A stretch of 60,365 nt of DNA from a bacterium (GTDB taxonomy: Bacteria > Auribacterota > JABMQX01), in assembly GCA_030691545.1 (NCBI GenBank), contig JAUYEE010000076.1, positions 1 through 60,365 of the forward strand, read 5' to 3'. The position numbers were made by a program, and so were the translations under genes. This document shows, one piece after another, positions 38,456 to 47,071 of this stretch. The notes below the pieces were generated by a model. The model searched no databases and had not been told where the DNA came from. It saw only the letters and a program-made list of their open reading frames with translations. How positions within the stretch are numbered: position 1 is the stretch's first letter; every line of letters begins with the position of its first letter.

Positions 38456-39526
38456 GTGACTCTGGAGGCTCTCCTGATTGTTCTCGGGTTCATCCTCGGC
38501 GCCGTTTGCGGCAGTTTCTTCAACGTCCTGATTTATCGCCTCCCGGTCGGACAGTCTATTGTCATGCCGCCGTCGCACTGCATGAAGTGCGGCGAACCCA
38601 TTAAGTGGTACGACAATATCCCCCTCATTAGCTTCATTGCCCTAGGCGGACGCTGCCGCGCCTGCAAGGAACCCTATTCCTTCCGCTACTTCGTCGTGGA
38701 GCTTCTCACCGCGTTGCTCTTTGCACTGGTCGTGTCGAAGTATGTGGAGGTCACCACCCAAGAGTCGGTTCTCAAAGGAGTGGGCTTGACGTTGTTTCAC
38801 TTCTTCTTCGTCGGGGGAATGATTGTCTCCGCGTTCACCGACCTCGACCACCATATTATCCCCAATGAGGCCACGTATCCGGGCATTCCGTTAGGCCTTC
38901 TGGCATCGTTCCTGTTCCCCTCAATGATGGGATTGGAGGAGTCTGCCCACTGGCGGTCGCTTCTCTATTCCTGCCTGTCCGCGGTAGGCGCCGGCGGTTC
39001 GCTGTTCATCATCGGGGAACTCGTCAGACTTGCCTTGAAGCCTCAGACCATCGTCTCACCTATCGCCGGGGAATTCTTCTCCCGTTCCTTGCCTGACTCT
39101 CCTTCCGGTGTTCAGGAGGGGCAGGTGGTTGATGTGACCGACACCGTCGGCGTGGTCCGGTCTGAGGGTGAGGAAAAGGAAGTCCCCGCGGACTTTTTCG
39201 GGACGATAACGAAGGTCCTGGTGAAGAGCGGCGAGCGCGTCGAAGCCGGTCAGCCACTATTCTATGTCAAGAAGGAAGCCCTCGGGCTTGGTGACGTCAA
39301 GATTCTTGCAGTCATCGGGGCGTTTTTAGGCTGGAAACTCGCGATACTCACCGTCCTCTTGTCGTCCCTCGTTGGTCTTCTCGCCCACGTTCTCATCGTG
39401 ATCGCGAGGAAGAGCGAGTGGCACGCGGAAATCCCCTTCGGCCTTTACATCGTCCCCGCGTCAATTATCAGCTATTTCTGGGGCAACGCCCTTATCAACT
39501 GGTACATCTCAATAGCCCTGCGCTGA
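38456..39526 (+). CDS. pilD: Prepilin peptidase (PilD/GspO type) with an inserted lipoyl-like segment
   Basis: A 356-residue polytopic membrane aspartyl protease that cuts and methylates type IV pilin-like leaders. The N-terminal domain has the zinc cysteines C42/C45 and C67/C70. Catalytic aspartates are D129 (in FTDLDHHIIPN) and D280 in the GxGD motif (LGLGDVKILA). Between them, immediately before GLGD, about 75 extra residues (about 200-275) are inserted. They include GTITKVLVKSGERVEAGQPL, which reads like a biotinyl/lipoyl hammerhead but lacks the modified lysine (FYVKKE). Most family members have only a short loop here. It starts with GTG 38456 behind AGGAAAGGGA. Peptidase identity is sure; the role of the insert is unknown. 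Confidence 0.9.
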   Translation: MTLEALLIVLGFILGAVCGSFFNVLIYRLPVGQSIVMPPSHCMKCGEPIKWYDNIPLISFIALGGRCRACKEPYSFRYFVVELLTALLFALVVSKYVEVTTQESVLKGVGLTLFHFFFVGGMIVSAFTDLDHHIIPNEATYPGIPLGLLASFLFPSMMGLEESAHWRSLLYSCLSAVGAGGSLFIIGELVRLALKPQTIVSPIAGEFFSRSLPDSPSGVQEGQVVDVTDTVGVVRSEGEEKEVPADFFGTITKVLVKSGERVEAGQPLFYVKKEALGLGDVKILAVIGAFLGWKLAILTVLLSSLVGLLAHVLIVIARKSEWHAEIPFGLYIVPASIISYFWGNALINWYISIALR

Positions 39527-39568
39527 TTCACGCGCTAATCGCTGCCCCCTGCGTGCTGGATCAATTCC

Positions 39569-40081
39569 TTATCCTTTGCGTCGTTCGCTGTTGTGTTCCC
39601 GCAGGATTCGCTCGATGAGCTTTGTCGTTGACCTTTGCGGCCACCTTTTGAGGCGGACGGCTTTTCCGCCACGCGCTTCAACGATCTCTTTCCCCACAAT
39701 CTCGTCGTCCCGATAATCGCCTCCTTTTGCCAGGACATCCGGCAGAACCTCTCGGAGAATCCTATGAGGCGTCTCCTCGCTGAAGAACGTCACGTAGTCC
39801 ACGCACTCGAGGGCCGCTAACATCTCCGCCCTGTCTCTCTGCGGAACAATCGGCCGAGAGGGCCCCTTGATTTTCCTCACCGATGCATCTGTGTTTATCG
39901 CCACAATGAGCACATCCCCGTGGCTCCTGGCCTCTTGAAGACACCGAACGTGGTGGACCTGGATCAAATCAAAACATCCGTTCGTGAAGACGACCTTTTC
40001 CCCTCTTGCCTTCAGTCGAGATACAACTGCCCTTAGCTTAGACCGCGGAATGATTTTCTTCGAACTGCCGGAGTCGGGCAT
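39569..40081 (-). CDS. rfaE2: D-glycero-beta-D-manno-heptose 1-phosphate nucleotidyltransferase (RfaE2/HldE C-terminal type)
   Basis: A 170-residue stand-alone cytidylyltransferase-fold protein that should activate heptose-1-phosphate with ATP for LPS core synthesis. Family motifs: VVFTNGCFDL, GDVLIVAINTDASVRKIKG, RPIVPQRDRAEMLAALECVD, VLAKGGDYRDDEIVG and the STT-containing end RSTTKLIERIL. The HxGH active-site motif after GCFDL is altered to QVHH (residues 41-44), with the first histidine changed to glutamine and the glycine to histidine, which is unusual. It is the last gene of the minus-strand run and converges on pilD. No kinase domain (RfaE1) is attached. Confidence 0.87.
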   Translation of the reverse strand: MPDSGSSKKIIPRSKLRAVVSRLKARGEKVVFTNGCFDLIQVHHVRCLQEARSHGDVLIVAINTDASVRKIKGPSRPIVPQRDRAEMLAALECVDYVTFFSEETPHRILREVLPDVLAKGGDYRDDEIVGKEIVEARGGKAVRLKRWPQRSTTKLIERILREHNSERRKG

Positions 40082-40192
40082 GAGAACGCCTTTTCATTCT
40101 GGCCGAACATCTCCGAAGCAACCGTGGGCGAGCGGTTCTCCCATCGGAACGAGGATGACCCGTGATGCGCGCTTCCAGCCTGCCCCAATGGG

Positions 40193-41218
40193 CTAACCGA
40201 AGAAGATGCGGGCGGCGTCAAAGTCCTTCGGGTCAACAGTGCTCAACTGACCAACCGCCTCTTCAAGGTCCACGGCGATAAATTTGGTCCCGCGGAGGCT
40301 CACCATTTTGCCAAATTGACCGGCGTCCGCAAGCTCAACCGCCTTGGCGCCAAACCACAAGCCAAGCCATCTGTCGTAAGCCGTCGGCGAGCCTCCTCTC
40401 TGCAAGTGACCGAGCACCACCGTTCGCGTTTCGTATCCGGTCCTTTGCTCGATCTCCTTGGCGATAATGTCCGCAAGTCCGCCGAGGCGGACATGCCCGA
40501 ATTCATCCTTGGGCACGTCTTTCGTCACAAAGTCCCCGCCAATTGTCGCGCCTTCTGCCACGGCGACAATGCTGAAGTCCCGGCCCCGCTTATGGCGGCC
40601 CGTGATGATGTTGCAGACTTCTTCCATCGTCATCTGCACTTCGGGAATCATGATGACATCGGCGCCCCCGGCGAGACCCGCGTACATCGCGATCCATCCG
40701 GCGTGCCGTCCCATGACCTCCACAACAAGGACTCTGTCGTGAGACTCCGCGGTCGTGTGCAATCGGTCAATCGCTTCCATGGCGATGTTCACTGCGGTAT
40801 CAAACCCAAACGTTCTATCCGTGCCGGAGAGGTCGTTATCAATTGTCTTCGGAACGCCAATGGTTTTGAGTCCCGCCTGAAACAACTTGTGGGCGGCTCC
40901 GAGTGTGTCATCTCCCCCCACGCAGATCAATCCATCGAGCTTCAGTTCCGCGTAGTTCTTCTTGACCTTCTCCATGTACTCTTTCGTCTTGCAGGGATTG
41001 GTCCGCGACGTCTTCAGAATCGTTCCGCCCCTGTGGACAATCCCCGAAACCGCCTCGCGATCGAGGGAGACTGTGTCCTTCTCGAGCATTCCAGCCCATC
41101 CCCGTCGAATCCCAATGATTTTGTGATTCAGCGAGGCGGCCTTTCGAACAACCCCCACGAGCACTGCGTTCAAGCCAGGGCAATCTCCCCCGCCAGTCAA
41201 AACACCAAACGTCTTCAT
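40193..41218 (-). CDS. pfp: Phosphofructokinase, sequence type of PPi-dependent enzymes
   Basis: A 341-residue enzyme that phosphorylates fructose 6-phosphate in glycolysis. It starts with GVLTGGGDCPGLNAVL. The donor-deciding residues are D104 (VGGDDTLGAA) and K124 (VPKTIDND), both typical of pyrophosphate-using enzymes; ATP-dependent forms normally have glycine at both positions. Other motifs: VMGRHAGWIAMYAGLAGGAD, the substrate-site LGHLQRGGSPTAYDR. It may use PPi, which would make the step reversible. A second, distant paralogue lies at 51366-52703. It could be co-transcribed with the aroQ-amaP run upstream. Confidence 0.9.
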   Translation of the reverse strand: MKTFGVLTGGGDCPGLNAVLVGVVRKAASLNHKIIGIRRGWAGMLEKDTVSLDREAVSGIVHRGGTILKTSRTNPCKTKEYMEKVKKNYAELKLDGLICVGGDDTLGAAHKLFQAGLKTIGVPKTIDNDLSGTDRTFGFDTAVNIAMEAIDRLHTTAESHDRVLVVEVMGRHAGWIAMYAGLAGGADVIMIPEVQMTMEEVCNIITGRHKRGRDFSIVAVAEGATIGGDFVTKDVPKDEFGHVRLGGLADIIAKEIEQRTGYETRTVVLGHLQRGGSPTAYDRWLGLWFGAKAVELADAGQFGKMVSLRGTKFIAVDLEEAVGQLSTVDPKDFDAARIFFG

Positions 41219-41378
41219 TCTTTCGACTCTGCTCTCCTTCTGTCTTGTTGTTTCACCAAAAAGCCAAGAGCCTCCTTCGGCACCCGGTTCGGCGCCGGAA
41301 CTCTTGACTGCCCGTTTCTTTCACCTCTCTTCTGTGCTGCTGCGCGAGGGGTGGTCCTCCTCGCCGCGAAACGTTTTT

Positions 41379-41969
41379 CTACTGGTTCTCCTCTTCGGAG
41401 ACGGCTGTTTCTTTCTCCGCCGGTTCCTTTTCGGGAGCGGTTTGCCGGCTGACGGTCCTCATCACCAGCACCTTCACCTGGTGCACGTTTGCCAGCCCAA
41501 AGAAATCCTGAATCTGGTTCTTGATTGTCTTCTGAATCTTCGCCGTCGTGGACTGGATATTCTTATCATCCCATAGCACCACCTTCAGTTCGACGCTCAC
41601 GCCGTCATCCCGCGGTTCAACGGTCGGAATCGCGTCTTTCACCTCCCAGAACGAGCTCGAGACCCTTTTCACGAAATCCTCAATCGCGCTGACGGCAATG
41701 ACCACCTCGCCTTCCGCGCTGTCAAAGGCGATGCAATCCTCCTTCTTGCTCGCCAGATACTGGGAGGCGATGAACACCAATCCGATGACCATCGCCACCA
41801 CCCCCACGAATCTTCCCCAGAAGCTCTGGATGAAGCCGTCAATGCTGACCACCTTGAATGTCGCTTTCGAGGCGATCACAAAGAAGGCGCCCCCAACAAG
41901 GAAAACGAGGGTGAACAAAATGACGCAGCACAACGAGATTATCTTGAAGACGTTGCTGAAGGTGTTCAT
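41379..41969 (-). CDS. amaP: AmaP-like membrane anchor of an Asp23-family protein
   Basis: A 196-residue protein with two N-terminal transmembrane helices (about 8-32 and 50-68) and a C-terminal domain related to Asp23 itself (EVVIAVSAIEDFVKRVSSSF, VSVELKVVLWDDKNI, VHQVKVLVMRTV). In Staphylococcus aureus AmaP tethers Asp23 to the membrane under cell-envelope stress. The gene overlaps asp23 by four bases (ATGA), so the pair is coupled, in line with that partnership. The acidic tail (EKEPAEKETAVSEEENQ) is not conserved in families I know. Confidence 0.82.
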   Translation of the reverse strand: MNTFSNVFKIISLCCVILFTLVFLVGGAFFVIASKATFKVVSIDGFIQSFWGRFVGVVAMVIGLVFIASQYLASKKEDCIAFDSAEGEVVIAVSAIEDFVKRVSSSFWEVKDAIPTVEPRDDGVSVELKVVLWDDKNIQSTTAKIQKTIKNQIQDFFGLANVHQVKVLVMRTVSRQTAPEKEPAEKETAVSEEENQ

Positions 41970-42430
41970 GCGCCTTCCTCCATGGTTGGTTTGGTTTCCG
42001 AAGGGGGTTCGACTTTCTCCAGGCGGGCCAGCTCCTCTACACGCGGCTGTACGGTCTCCGGCAGGCGCATTCCTTGCACCGAGACGTTCACCGCCCGGAC
42101 ATACATGCCGGTTATCTCCTCCACAGCTTCGCGTATCTTCGTCTGGACTTGCGCCGCCACTTCAGGGATTTTGGTGCCGTAGTTCATGATTACCGCCACG
42201 TCAATCACAACCTCCTGGTCGCTCGCTTCCACCTTGATTCCCTTGCTGGCTCCCTTCCGTCCTAAGATTCCGCTCACAATGCCGCCCGGCACGGAAGCAA
42301 CCCCCTGAATCTCTGATAGGACCGTTGCCGCAATGGTTGCGATCACATCGTCGCTGATTCTCGTACTATCATCGTGGTTCGCTTCCTGGATTTCCGGCAT
42401 CTCGTATTTGTCTTCGTCCCTGTCGGCCAT
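41966..42430 (-). CDS. Asp23/Gls24 family envelope stress protein
   Basis: A 154-residue protein with the family pattern RISDDVIATIAATVLSEIQG, then VASVPGG, VIDVAVIMNYGTKIPEVAAQ and AVNVSVQGMRLP. Asp23 proteins form a lattice on the inner membrane face and are linked with envelope stress. It follows accC by 33 bases, as in Bacillus (YqhY), and overlaps its presumed anchor AmaP. YqhY-type proteins next to accBC have been linked genetically to control of acetyl-CoA carboxylase activity, so a similar role is possible here. Confidence 0.88.
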   Translation of the reverse strand: MADRDEDKYEMPEIQEANHDDSTRISDDVIATIAATVLSEIQGVASVPGGIVSGILGRKGASKGIKVEASDQEVVIDVAVIMNYGTKIPEVAAQVQTKIREAVEEITGMYVRAVNVSVQGMRLPETVQPRVEELARLEKVEPPSETKPTMEEGA

Positions 42431-42463
42431 GGTTTCGTTCTCCTCCGTTTTCCCGTTCCGAAC

Positions 42464-43804
42464 CTACTCGAAGAGCTCTTCTACCAGATTCATCGGGTAG
42501 TCCCCTCTCAGGAATCGGCTGTCGTCAACAATTCGCCGGTGAAAGGGGATTGTCGTCGGGACGCCCTGAATGATCATCTCGTCGAGCGCGCGTCTCATGG
42601 TGTTGATGGCCTCCATGCGGTCTCGTCCGAAGGTGATCACTTTCGCCAGGAGCGAATCGTAGAAACTCGGTACGACGTACCCTGAATAAAGGTGGCTGTC
42701 CACCCTCACATTCGGTCCCCCTGGCGGGACATACAGACTCACCCGCCCCCCCTGCGGCACAAACCCCCGGTCCGGGTCCTCCGCGTTGATCCGGCACTCG
42801 ATTGCGGCGCCCCGCGGACGCACGCTCTTCTGGTCCACACTCAGCGGCTCGCCGAAAGCCACCCTCAACTGCTCCTTGATGATGTCAACGCCGGTGACCA
42901 TCTCCGTCACTGTGTGTTCCACCTGCACGCGGGTGTTCATCTCGATGAAATAGAAGTTATTGTCCTTGTCCACAAGAAACTCGATGGTTCCCGCGTTCAC
43001 GTACTTGGATTCCTGGGCGAGCCTCACAGCCATCCGGCACATCTTTTTCTGGATGTCATCCGAAATCGCGGGCGAAGGCGACTCCTCCAGCAGTTTTTGG
43101 TGCCGCCGCTGAATTGTGCAGTCACGCTCTCCCAGGTGGATCACATTGCCCTTTGTGTCCGCGAGAATCTGGACCTCCACGTGTCTGGGGTGTTCCAGGT
43201 ATTTCTCAATGTACACGTCCGGGCGGCCAAAGGCTGCTTCGGCTTCGGTCTGGGCTGTGGCAAACGCGCTGACCATCGCCAGGTCGTTGTGCGCGATTCT
43301 CATCCCTCGCCCGCCTCCACCTGCCACCGCTTTCACAATCACCGGATAACCGACCTCTTGGACGACCTTCAGCGCCTCGTTCTTATCCTTGACGATTCCC
43401 TCGCTCCCCGGCACCACCGGCACACCAGCTTTCTTCGCCAGTTGCCTCGCCTGCACCTTGTCGCCCATCCTGAGAATGGACTCCGAATTCGGCCCGATGA
43501 ATTTGATGTGGCAGCTCTCGCAAATCTCCGCGAAATGCGCGTCTTCCGCCAGGAAACCGTACCCGGGGTGGATCGCCTCCACGTTGGCAATCTCTGCCGC
43601 TGTGATGATCGCGGGGATGTGCAGGTAGCTCTCCGAGCTGGGGCTGTTCCCGATGCAGATCGCATCGTCCGCAAGGCGCACGTGCATGGAGTCCCGGTCC
43701 GCCTTCGAGTAAACCGCGACCGTTTTCACCCCGAGCTCCTTGCAAGCCCGGATGATGCGGACGGCTATCTCTCCTCTGTTTGCGATGAGCACCGTTTCAA
43801 ACAC
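42464..43804 (-). CDS. accC: Biotin carboxylase subunit of acetyl-CoA carboxylase
   Basis: A 446-residue ATP-grasp enzyme that carboxylates biotin on AccB, the first committed step of fatty acid synthesis. Motifs: FETVLIANRGEIAVRIIRAC, HPGYGFLAE, KAVAGGGGRGMRIAH (glycine-rich ATP lid), EKYLEHPRHVEVQILAD, ERDCTIQRRHQKLLEESP, FIEMNTRVQVEHTVTEMVTG and CRINAEDP. All expected active-site stretches are intact and length is standard. It starts three bases after the accB stop, so the two are strongly coupled. accA and accD are not in the window. Confidence 0.97.
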   Translation of the reverse strand: MFETVLIANRGEIAVRIIRACKELGVKTVAVYSKADRDSMHVRLADDAICIGNSPSSESYLHIPAIITAAEIANVEAIHPGYGFLAEDAHFAEICESCHIKFIGPNSESILRMGDKVQARQLAKKAGVPVVPGSEGIVKDKNEALKVVQEVGYPVIVKAVAGGGGRGMRIAHNDLAMVSAFATAQTEAEAAFGRPDVYIEKYLEHPRHVEVQILADTKGNVIHLGERDCTIQRRHQKLLEESPSPAISDDIQKKMCRMAVRLAQESKYVNAGTIEFLVDKDNNFYFIEMNTRVQVEHTVTEMVTGVDIIKEQLRVAFGEPLSVDQKSVRPRGAAIECRINAEDPDRGFVPQGGRVSLYVPPGGPNVRVDSHLYSGYVVPSFYDSLLAKVITFGRDRMEAINTMRRALDEMIIQGVPTTIPFHRRIVDDSRFLRGDYPMNLVEELFE

Positions 43805-43807
43805 GAT

Positions 43808-44263
43808 TCAGTCCTTCCTGATTCGAAAGAGCGCCTGCCCGTACTCCACCGGCTCCGCGTTGCTGACCAGGATTTCCACGACCGTTCCGCTGACATCCGC
43901 GGGTATTTCGTTCATTACTTTCATCGCTTCAATGATGCACACGATGTCGGTCGGTTCGACTCTCTGTCCTACGGTTACATACGGCGGCGAGTCGGGAGAT
44001 GCCGACGCGTAGAATGTCCCCACCATCGGGGAGGTGATTAGCACGGTGTCGTCCTCTGTCGTCGGCAGATGCGCCCCCGGCGCCGCAGCCAACGTGCCCT
44101 GCGCCGCCCCCGCGGGAAACGGAGACGTCGGAGCTATCACCGTCGGCTGCCCGCCTTTTTTCAGCGCAATCCGGAAACCCTCTTTCTCCAACTCGAACTC
44201 GACGAGGTTATTGTCCTCCATCAGTTTGATGAACTTCTGTATCTCCTCCAGGTCTATTTCCAT
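43808..44263 (-). CDS. accB: Biotin carboxyl carrier protein of acetyl-CoA carboxylase
   Basis: A 151-residue carrier. The helical N-terminus (IQKFIKLMEDNNLVEFELEK) is followed by an Ala/Pro-rich linker and the C-terminal biotinyl domain with IEAMKVMNEIPAD; K115 in EAMK is the residue that carries biotin. SPMVGTFYASASPDSPPYV is the conserved opening of the biotinyl domain with its thumb. Next gene accC begins three bases after the stop. Confidence 0.95.
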   Translation of the reverse strand: MEIDLEEIQKFIKLMEDNNLVEFELEKEGFRIALKKGGQPTVIAPTSPFPAGAAQGTLAAAPGAHLPTTEDDTVLITSPMVGTFYASASPDSPPYVTVGQRVEPTDIVCIIEAMKVMNEIPADVSGTVVEILVSNAEPVEYGQALFRIRKD

Positions 44264-44332
44264 TATGTCGTCTCCAGCTCGTATTCGAGCGACTGGTTCG
44301 CGTGTCCATCTCTCAGTCGCATCTTCTCCTTG

Positions 44333-45424
44333 TTACAACCAGGAACGCGGGCTTCTCGGATAACTCGAAAGCACCTCACATCCTTTTTCGGTCACCAGAA
44401 CGTCGTCTTCGATCCTTACTCCGCCCCAGCCCGGGAGGTAAATCCCCGGCTCAATCGTAAAGACCATTCCCTTGCGGCATCGCCCCTCGCTTTTGCGGGC
44501 GAGACGCGGCAGCTCATGCACCCTCAAACCGATCCCGTGCCCGAGCCCGTGCCCAAACCTGTCACCGTACCCCGCTCTGGAAATCACGCTGCGAGCAGCC
44601 TCATCTATCGCCCGGAACGCCGCCCCCGGCTTCACCCACTCGATTGCCGCCTGCTGCGCCTCCAGCACAATGCTATAAATCTCTCGCTCTTTCGCACTCA
44701 TGCTACGGGAGAGCCACGTCCGTGTCAAGTCGGCATGATACCCCTCTAACGATGCCCCGAGGTCAATAAGTACCATGTCGGTCGCCTTCAGTTTTCGGTT
44801 TGTGCTGGCGTAATGCGGCATCGAGCACCCCTTCCCGAAGGCGACAGTCGGACTGAAACCCGTCTCACCCCCTCCGTTGAGCTTGAAAAAGACCTCCAAC
44901 TCCGTCGCCAGGTCCCTCTCGCTGGTCCCCGGCTCGAGGAACCCCTGAATGTGCCGCAGCGCCCTCTCCGTCAGACGGACAGCCTTCCGAATGCGGGCGA
45001 TTTCCTCGTCGTCCTTGACCATGCGCAGCTTCTCGACCGTATCCTTGAGCGGGCGAACCTTTCTTTCCCCGATTTTCTCCGCCAGGCGCTGATAGTCAGA
45101 GTAGGGGAGGGTCTTCGCTTCAAAACCGAGCCGCCGGACCTTTCTTTTCCGCATTTCCCTCTGCACATCATCCATGTGGTCCTGAGAGACCTTCATAACC
45201 TCGTCCGCGCAGACCGCCTTCTCCGCTGTTTCAATGTACCGGAAATCGGTCAGAAAAACTGTGTCTTTCAGAGTTACAAGCAGCAGGCCGAAAGAACCCC
45301 CGAAGCCGGACAGGTAGCGGATATTCGTGAGGTCGGTCACGAGAATCCCGTCCACCTTTTCGTCCTTCAATGCCTTTCGCAACCGACGGATTCTCTTATC
45401 GAACGACGAACCCTTCAACGTCAT
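44333..45424 (-). CDS. M24 family aminopeptidase (Xaa-Pro type)
   Basis: A 363-residue cytoplasmic dimetal peptidase that removes residues before proline. The N-terminal creatinase-like domain (VDGILVTDLTNIRYLSGFGG) is followed by the pita-bread catalytic domain, whose ligands are visible: two aspartates in LIDLGASLEGYHADLTRTW, a histidine in GHGLGHGIGLRVHE, and glutamates in FTIEPGIYLPGWGGVRIEDD. ATG 45424 is chosen, seven bases after the aroQ stop, with AAGGA upstream; a longer frame exists but lacks family character. Its place between aroQ and accB matches the yqhT/pepQ-type gene of Bacillus. Confidence 0.92.
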   Translation of the reverse strand: MTLKGSSFDKRIRRLRKALKDEKVDGILVTDLTNIRYLSGFGGSFGLLLVTLKDTVFLTDFRYIETAEKAVCADEVMKVSQDHMDDVQREMRKRKVRRLGFEAKTLPYSDYQRLAEKIGERKVRPLKDTVEKLRMVKDDEEIARIRKAVRLTERALRHIQGFLEPGTSERDLATELEVFFKLNGGGETGFSPTVAFGKGCSMPHYASTNRKLKATDMVLIDLGASLEGYHADLTRTWLSRSMSAKEREIYSIVLEAQQAAIEWVKPGAAFRAIDEAARSVISRAGYGDRFGHGLGHGIGLRVHELPRLARKSEGRCRKGMVFTIEPGIYLPGWGGVRIEDDVLVTEKGCEVLSSYPRSPRSWL

Positions 45425-45431
45425 GACTTGC

Positions 45432-45896
45432 TCACTGTCCTTCTTTGCCAACTTCTCGCTCTTTTTTCCCGAACGACTCCACCGCGGCCTGCAACGCCAG
45501 GTAGTAACTCGCCTCTCCGAATCCGGAGATCGTCCCCGCCACAACATCCGAGATCAGCGATCTGTGACGAAACTCCTCTCTTCTCGCCGGGTTGGAGAGA
45601 TGCACCTCGATCGCCGGAACCCCAGCCGCTAACAACGCGTCCCGAATCGCCACACTCGTGTGCGTGTACGCCGCCGGGTTAATCACCAGTGCGTCGAACT
45701 GCCCCTTGGCCTTCTGAATCCTTTCGACAAGTTCCCCCTCGTGGTTCGATTGGAAAAACACGATCTCCGCGCCCTTCTCCCTCGCGAGGTCGCGGATTCG
45801 GTCGTTAATCTGGTCAAGGGTCTTCTGTCCGTAGATCGAAGGTTCCCTTTCTCCTAACAGATTCAAGTTCGGACCATTGATGAACAAAATGCGCAT
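45432..45896 (-). CDS. aroQ: 3-dehydroquinate dehydratase, type II
   Basis: A 154-residue flavodoxin-like enzyme, normally a dodecamer, that dehydrates 3-dehydroquinate in the shikimate pathway. Signature LFINGPNLNLLGEREPSIYG contains the catalytic tyrosine; NPAAYTHTSVAIRDAL carries the substrate-binding asparagine, and IEVHLSNPARREEFRHRS the catalytic histidine and lid partners. It is the first gene of the minus-strand run, directly downstream of a near-consensus promoter (45951-45978). Confidence 0.96.
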   Translation of the reverse strand: MRILFINGPNLNLLGEREPSIYGQKTLDQINDRIRDLAREKGAEIVFFQSNHEGELVERIQKAKGQFDALVINPAAYTHTSVAIRDALLAAGVPAIEVHLSNPARREEFRHRSLISDVVAGTISGFGEASYYLALQAAVESFGKKEREVGKEGQ

Positions 45897-45950
45897 CGGA
45901 TTCCCCCTTTCATCGGAAGGTTCGCCCTTTTTGTTCGGCGATTCACTGCT

Positions 45951-45978
45951 ATTATACCTCTTAGCCGCTATCTGTAAA
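45951..45978 (-). promoter_or_regulatory. Promoter of the aroQ-pepP-accB-accC-asp23-amaP run
   Basis: On the minus strand TTTACA (45978-45973), 16 bases, then a perfect TATAAT (45956-45951), about 55 bases before the aroQ start. A second -35-like TTGACA lies a little upstream (45998-45993). Confidence 0.6.
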
Positions 45979-46160
45979 GCTCATTCGCTTAATGTCAAAC
46001 AGTGCCCATGCAGGAGCCTTGTCTCACCGCGCCGCCAAGAATCGGGTTGACAAACCTTCCATCTTCCCGTTGAATTCGTACAGGCATCGCCCTATGGCCA
46101 CATGACGAAACAGAAACATGGATACTTTCTCGTCACCGAGAAGAAGGGAATTCGATTCGC

Positions 46161-46949
46161 ATGAAGCTTTTGATCAGGAAAAAGATTCTGCAAGGACATA
46201 ACGAGATTCTCCCACCGGATGATTCGCGGATGGGGTATCTGAGCTTTTCCTTGATTTCACTTCTGCGGGGAGAGAGTTACAAAAGCAAGCTTGAAGAGCG
46301 CGAGGCAGTCTTCGTCATCCTCAAGGGGAAATGCAACTTCGAGGTCGCCTCCGCCTCTTACGCCGGAATTGGCGGACGCTCGAACGTCTTTGACGAAAGA
46401 GGCTACTCCGTTTACGCCCCGACGGGAGCGGCATATCGGATTGAGGCATTGACGAACCTCGAAGTTGCGGTTTGCATGTCGAAGGCGCATGCAGAGAAAG
46501 CACCGCGCCTCATCACACCGGATCAGGTGAAAGAACGAGTCGTCGGAAAGGGCAACTGGCAAAGGAGCGTCTTCGACATCGTGGACAACTCTGTGGATGC
46601 CTGTCGCCTGCTGGTTGGCGAAACCATCAACCCGCCTGGGAACTGGTCTTCCGCTCCTCCCCACAGGCACGATGTGGACAACCTCCCCGAAGAGTCGAAC
46701 TTAGAAGAAGCATACTTCTTCCGCGTTGACCCGCCCCAGGGCTTCGGCGTCATGAGGATTTATACCGAAGACAGAAGGATTGACGAGACCTATTCCGTCG
46801 AGAACAATGACCTCGTCCTCATTCCCGAAGGTTATCACCCCGTCGCAGCGCTTGCCGGATACCGCCTCTACTACCTCTGGATGCTCGCCGGCGAAAAACG
46901 CGTCCTCAAGCCCCACGACGACCCTCACCACTCCTGGCTCAAGGGCTGA
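46161..46949 (+). CDS. iolB: 5-deoxy-glucuronate isomerase
   Basis: A 262-residue double-cupin protein of the inositol breakdown pathway, converting 5-deoxy-glucuronate to the 2-keto form. Family features: GYLSFSLISLLRGES, REAVFVILKGKCNFEV, SVYAPTGAAYRIEA, and the metal-site region PPHRHDVDNLPEESNLEEAY followed by YHPVAA. The expected His, Glu and His ligands are all visible. No other inositol catabolism gene is near; the Gfo/Idh oxidoreductase at 723 belongs to a family that includes inositol dehydrogenases, but the two are 45 kb apart. A ribosome site is weak (AAGGGA, 14 bases upstream). Confidence 0.92.
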   Translation: MKLLIRKKILQGHNEILPPDDSRMGYLSFSLISLLRGESYKSKLEEREAVFVILKGKCNFEVASASYAGIGGRSNVFDERGYSVYAPTGAAYRIEALTNLEVAVCMSKAHAEKAPRLITPDQVKERVVGKGNWQRSVFDIVDNSVDACRLLVGETINPPGNWSSAPPHRHDVDNLPEESNLEEAYFFRVDPPQGFGVMRIYTEDRRIDETYSVENNDLVLIPEGYHPVAALAGYRLYYLWMLAGEKRVLKPHDDPHHSWLKG

Positions 46950-47071
46950 GGGCTGGTGTCCGCGGGGATCCGGCAAGGGCTCACCCTCTGCCTTGGCGGC
47001 TTCTCGGTTTGGCGCGCAGAGCGAAAGGATCCGAGCGGCAGCCACGGGAGCTCAATGCCTCAAGTCGGCTC

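Noticed and set aside
42692..44041. A 449-codon plus-strand frame opposite accC/accB
   Set aside because: Histidine- and arginine-rich antisense shadow of a clear biotin carboxylase gene.
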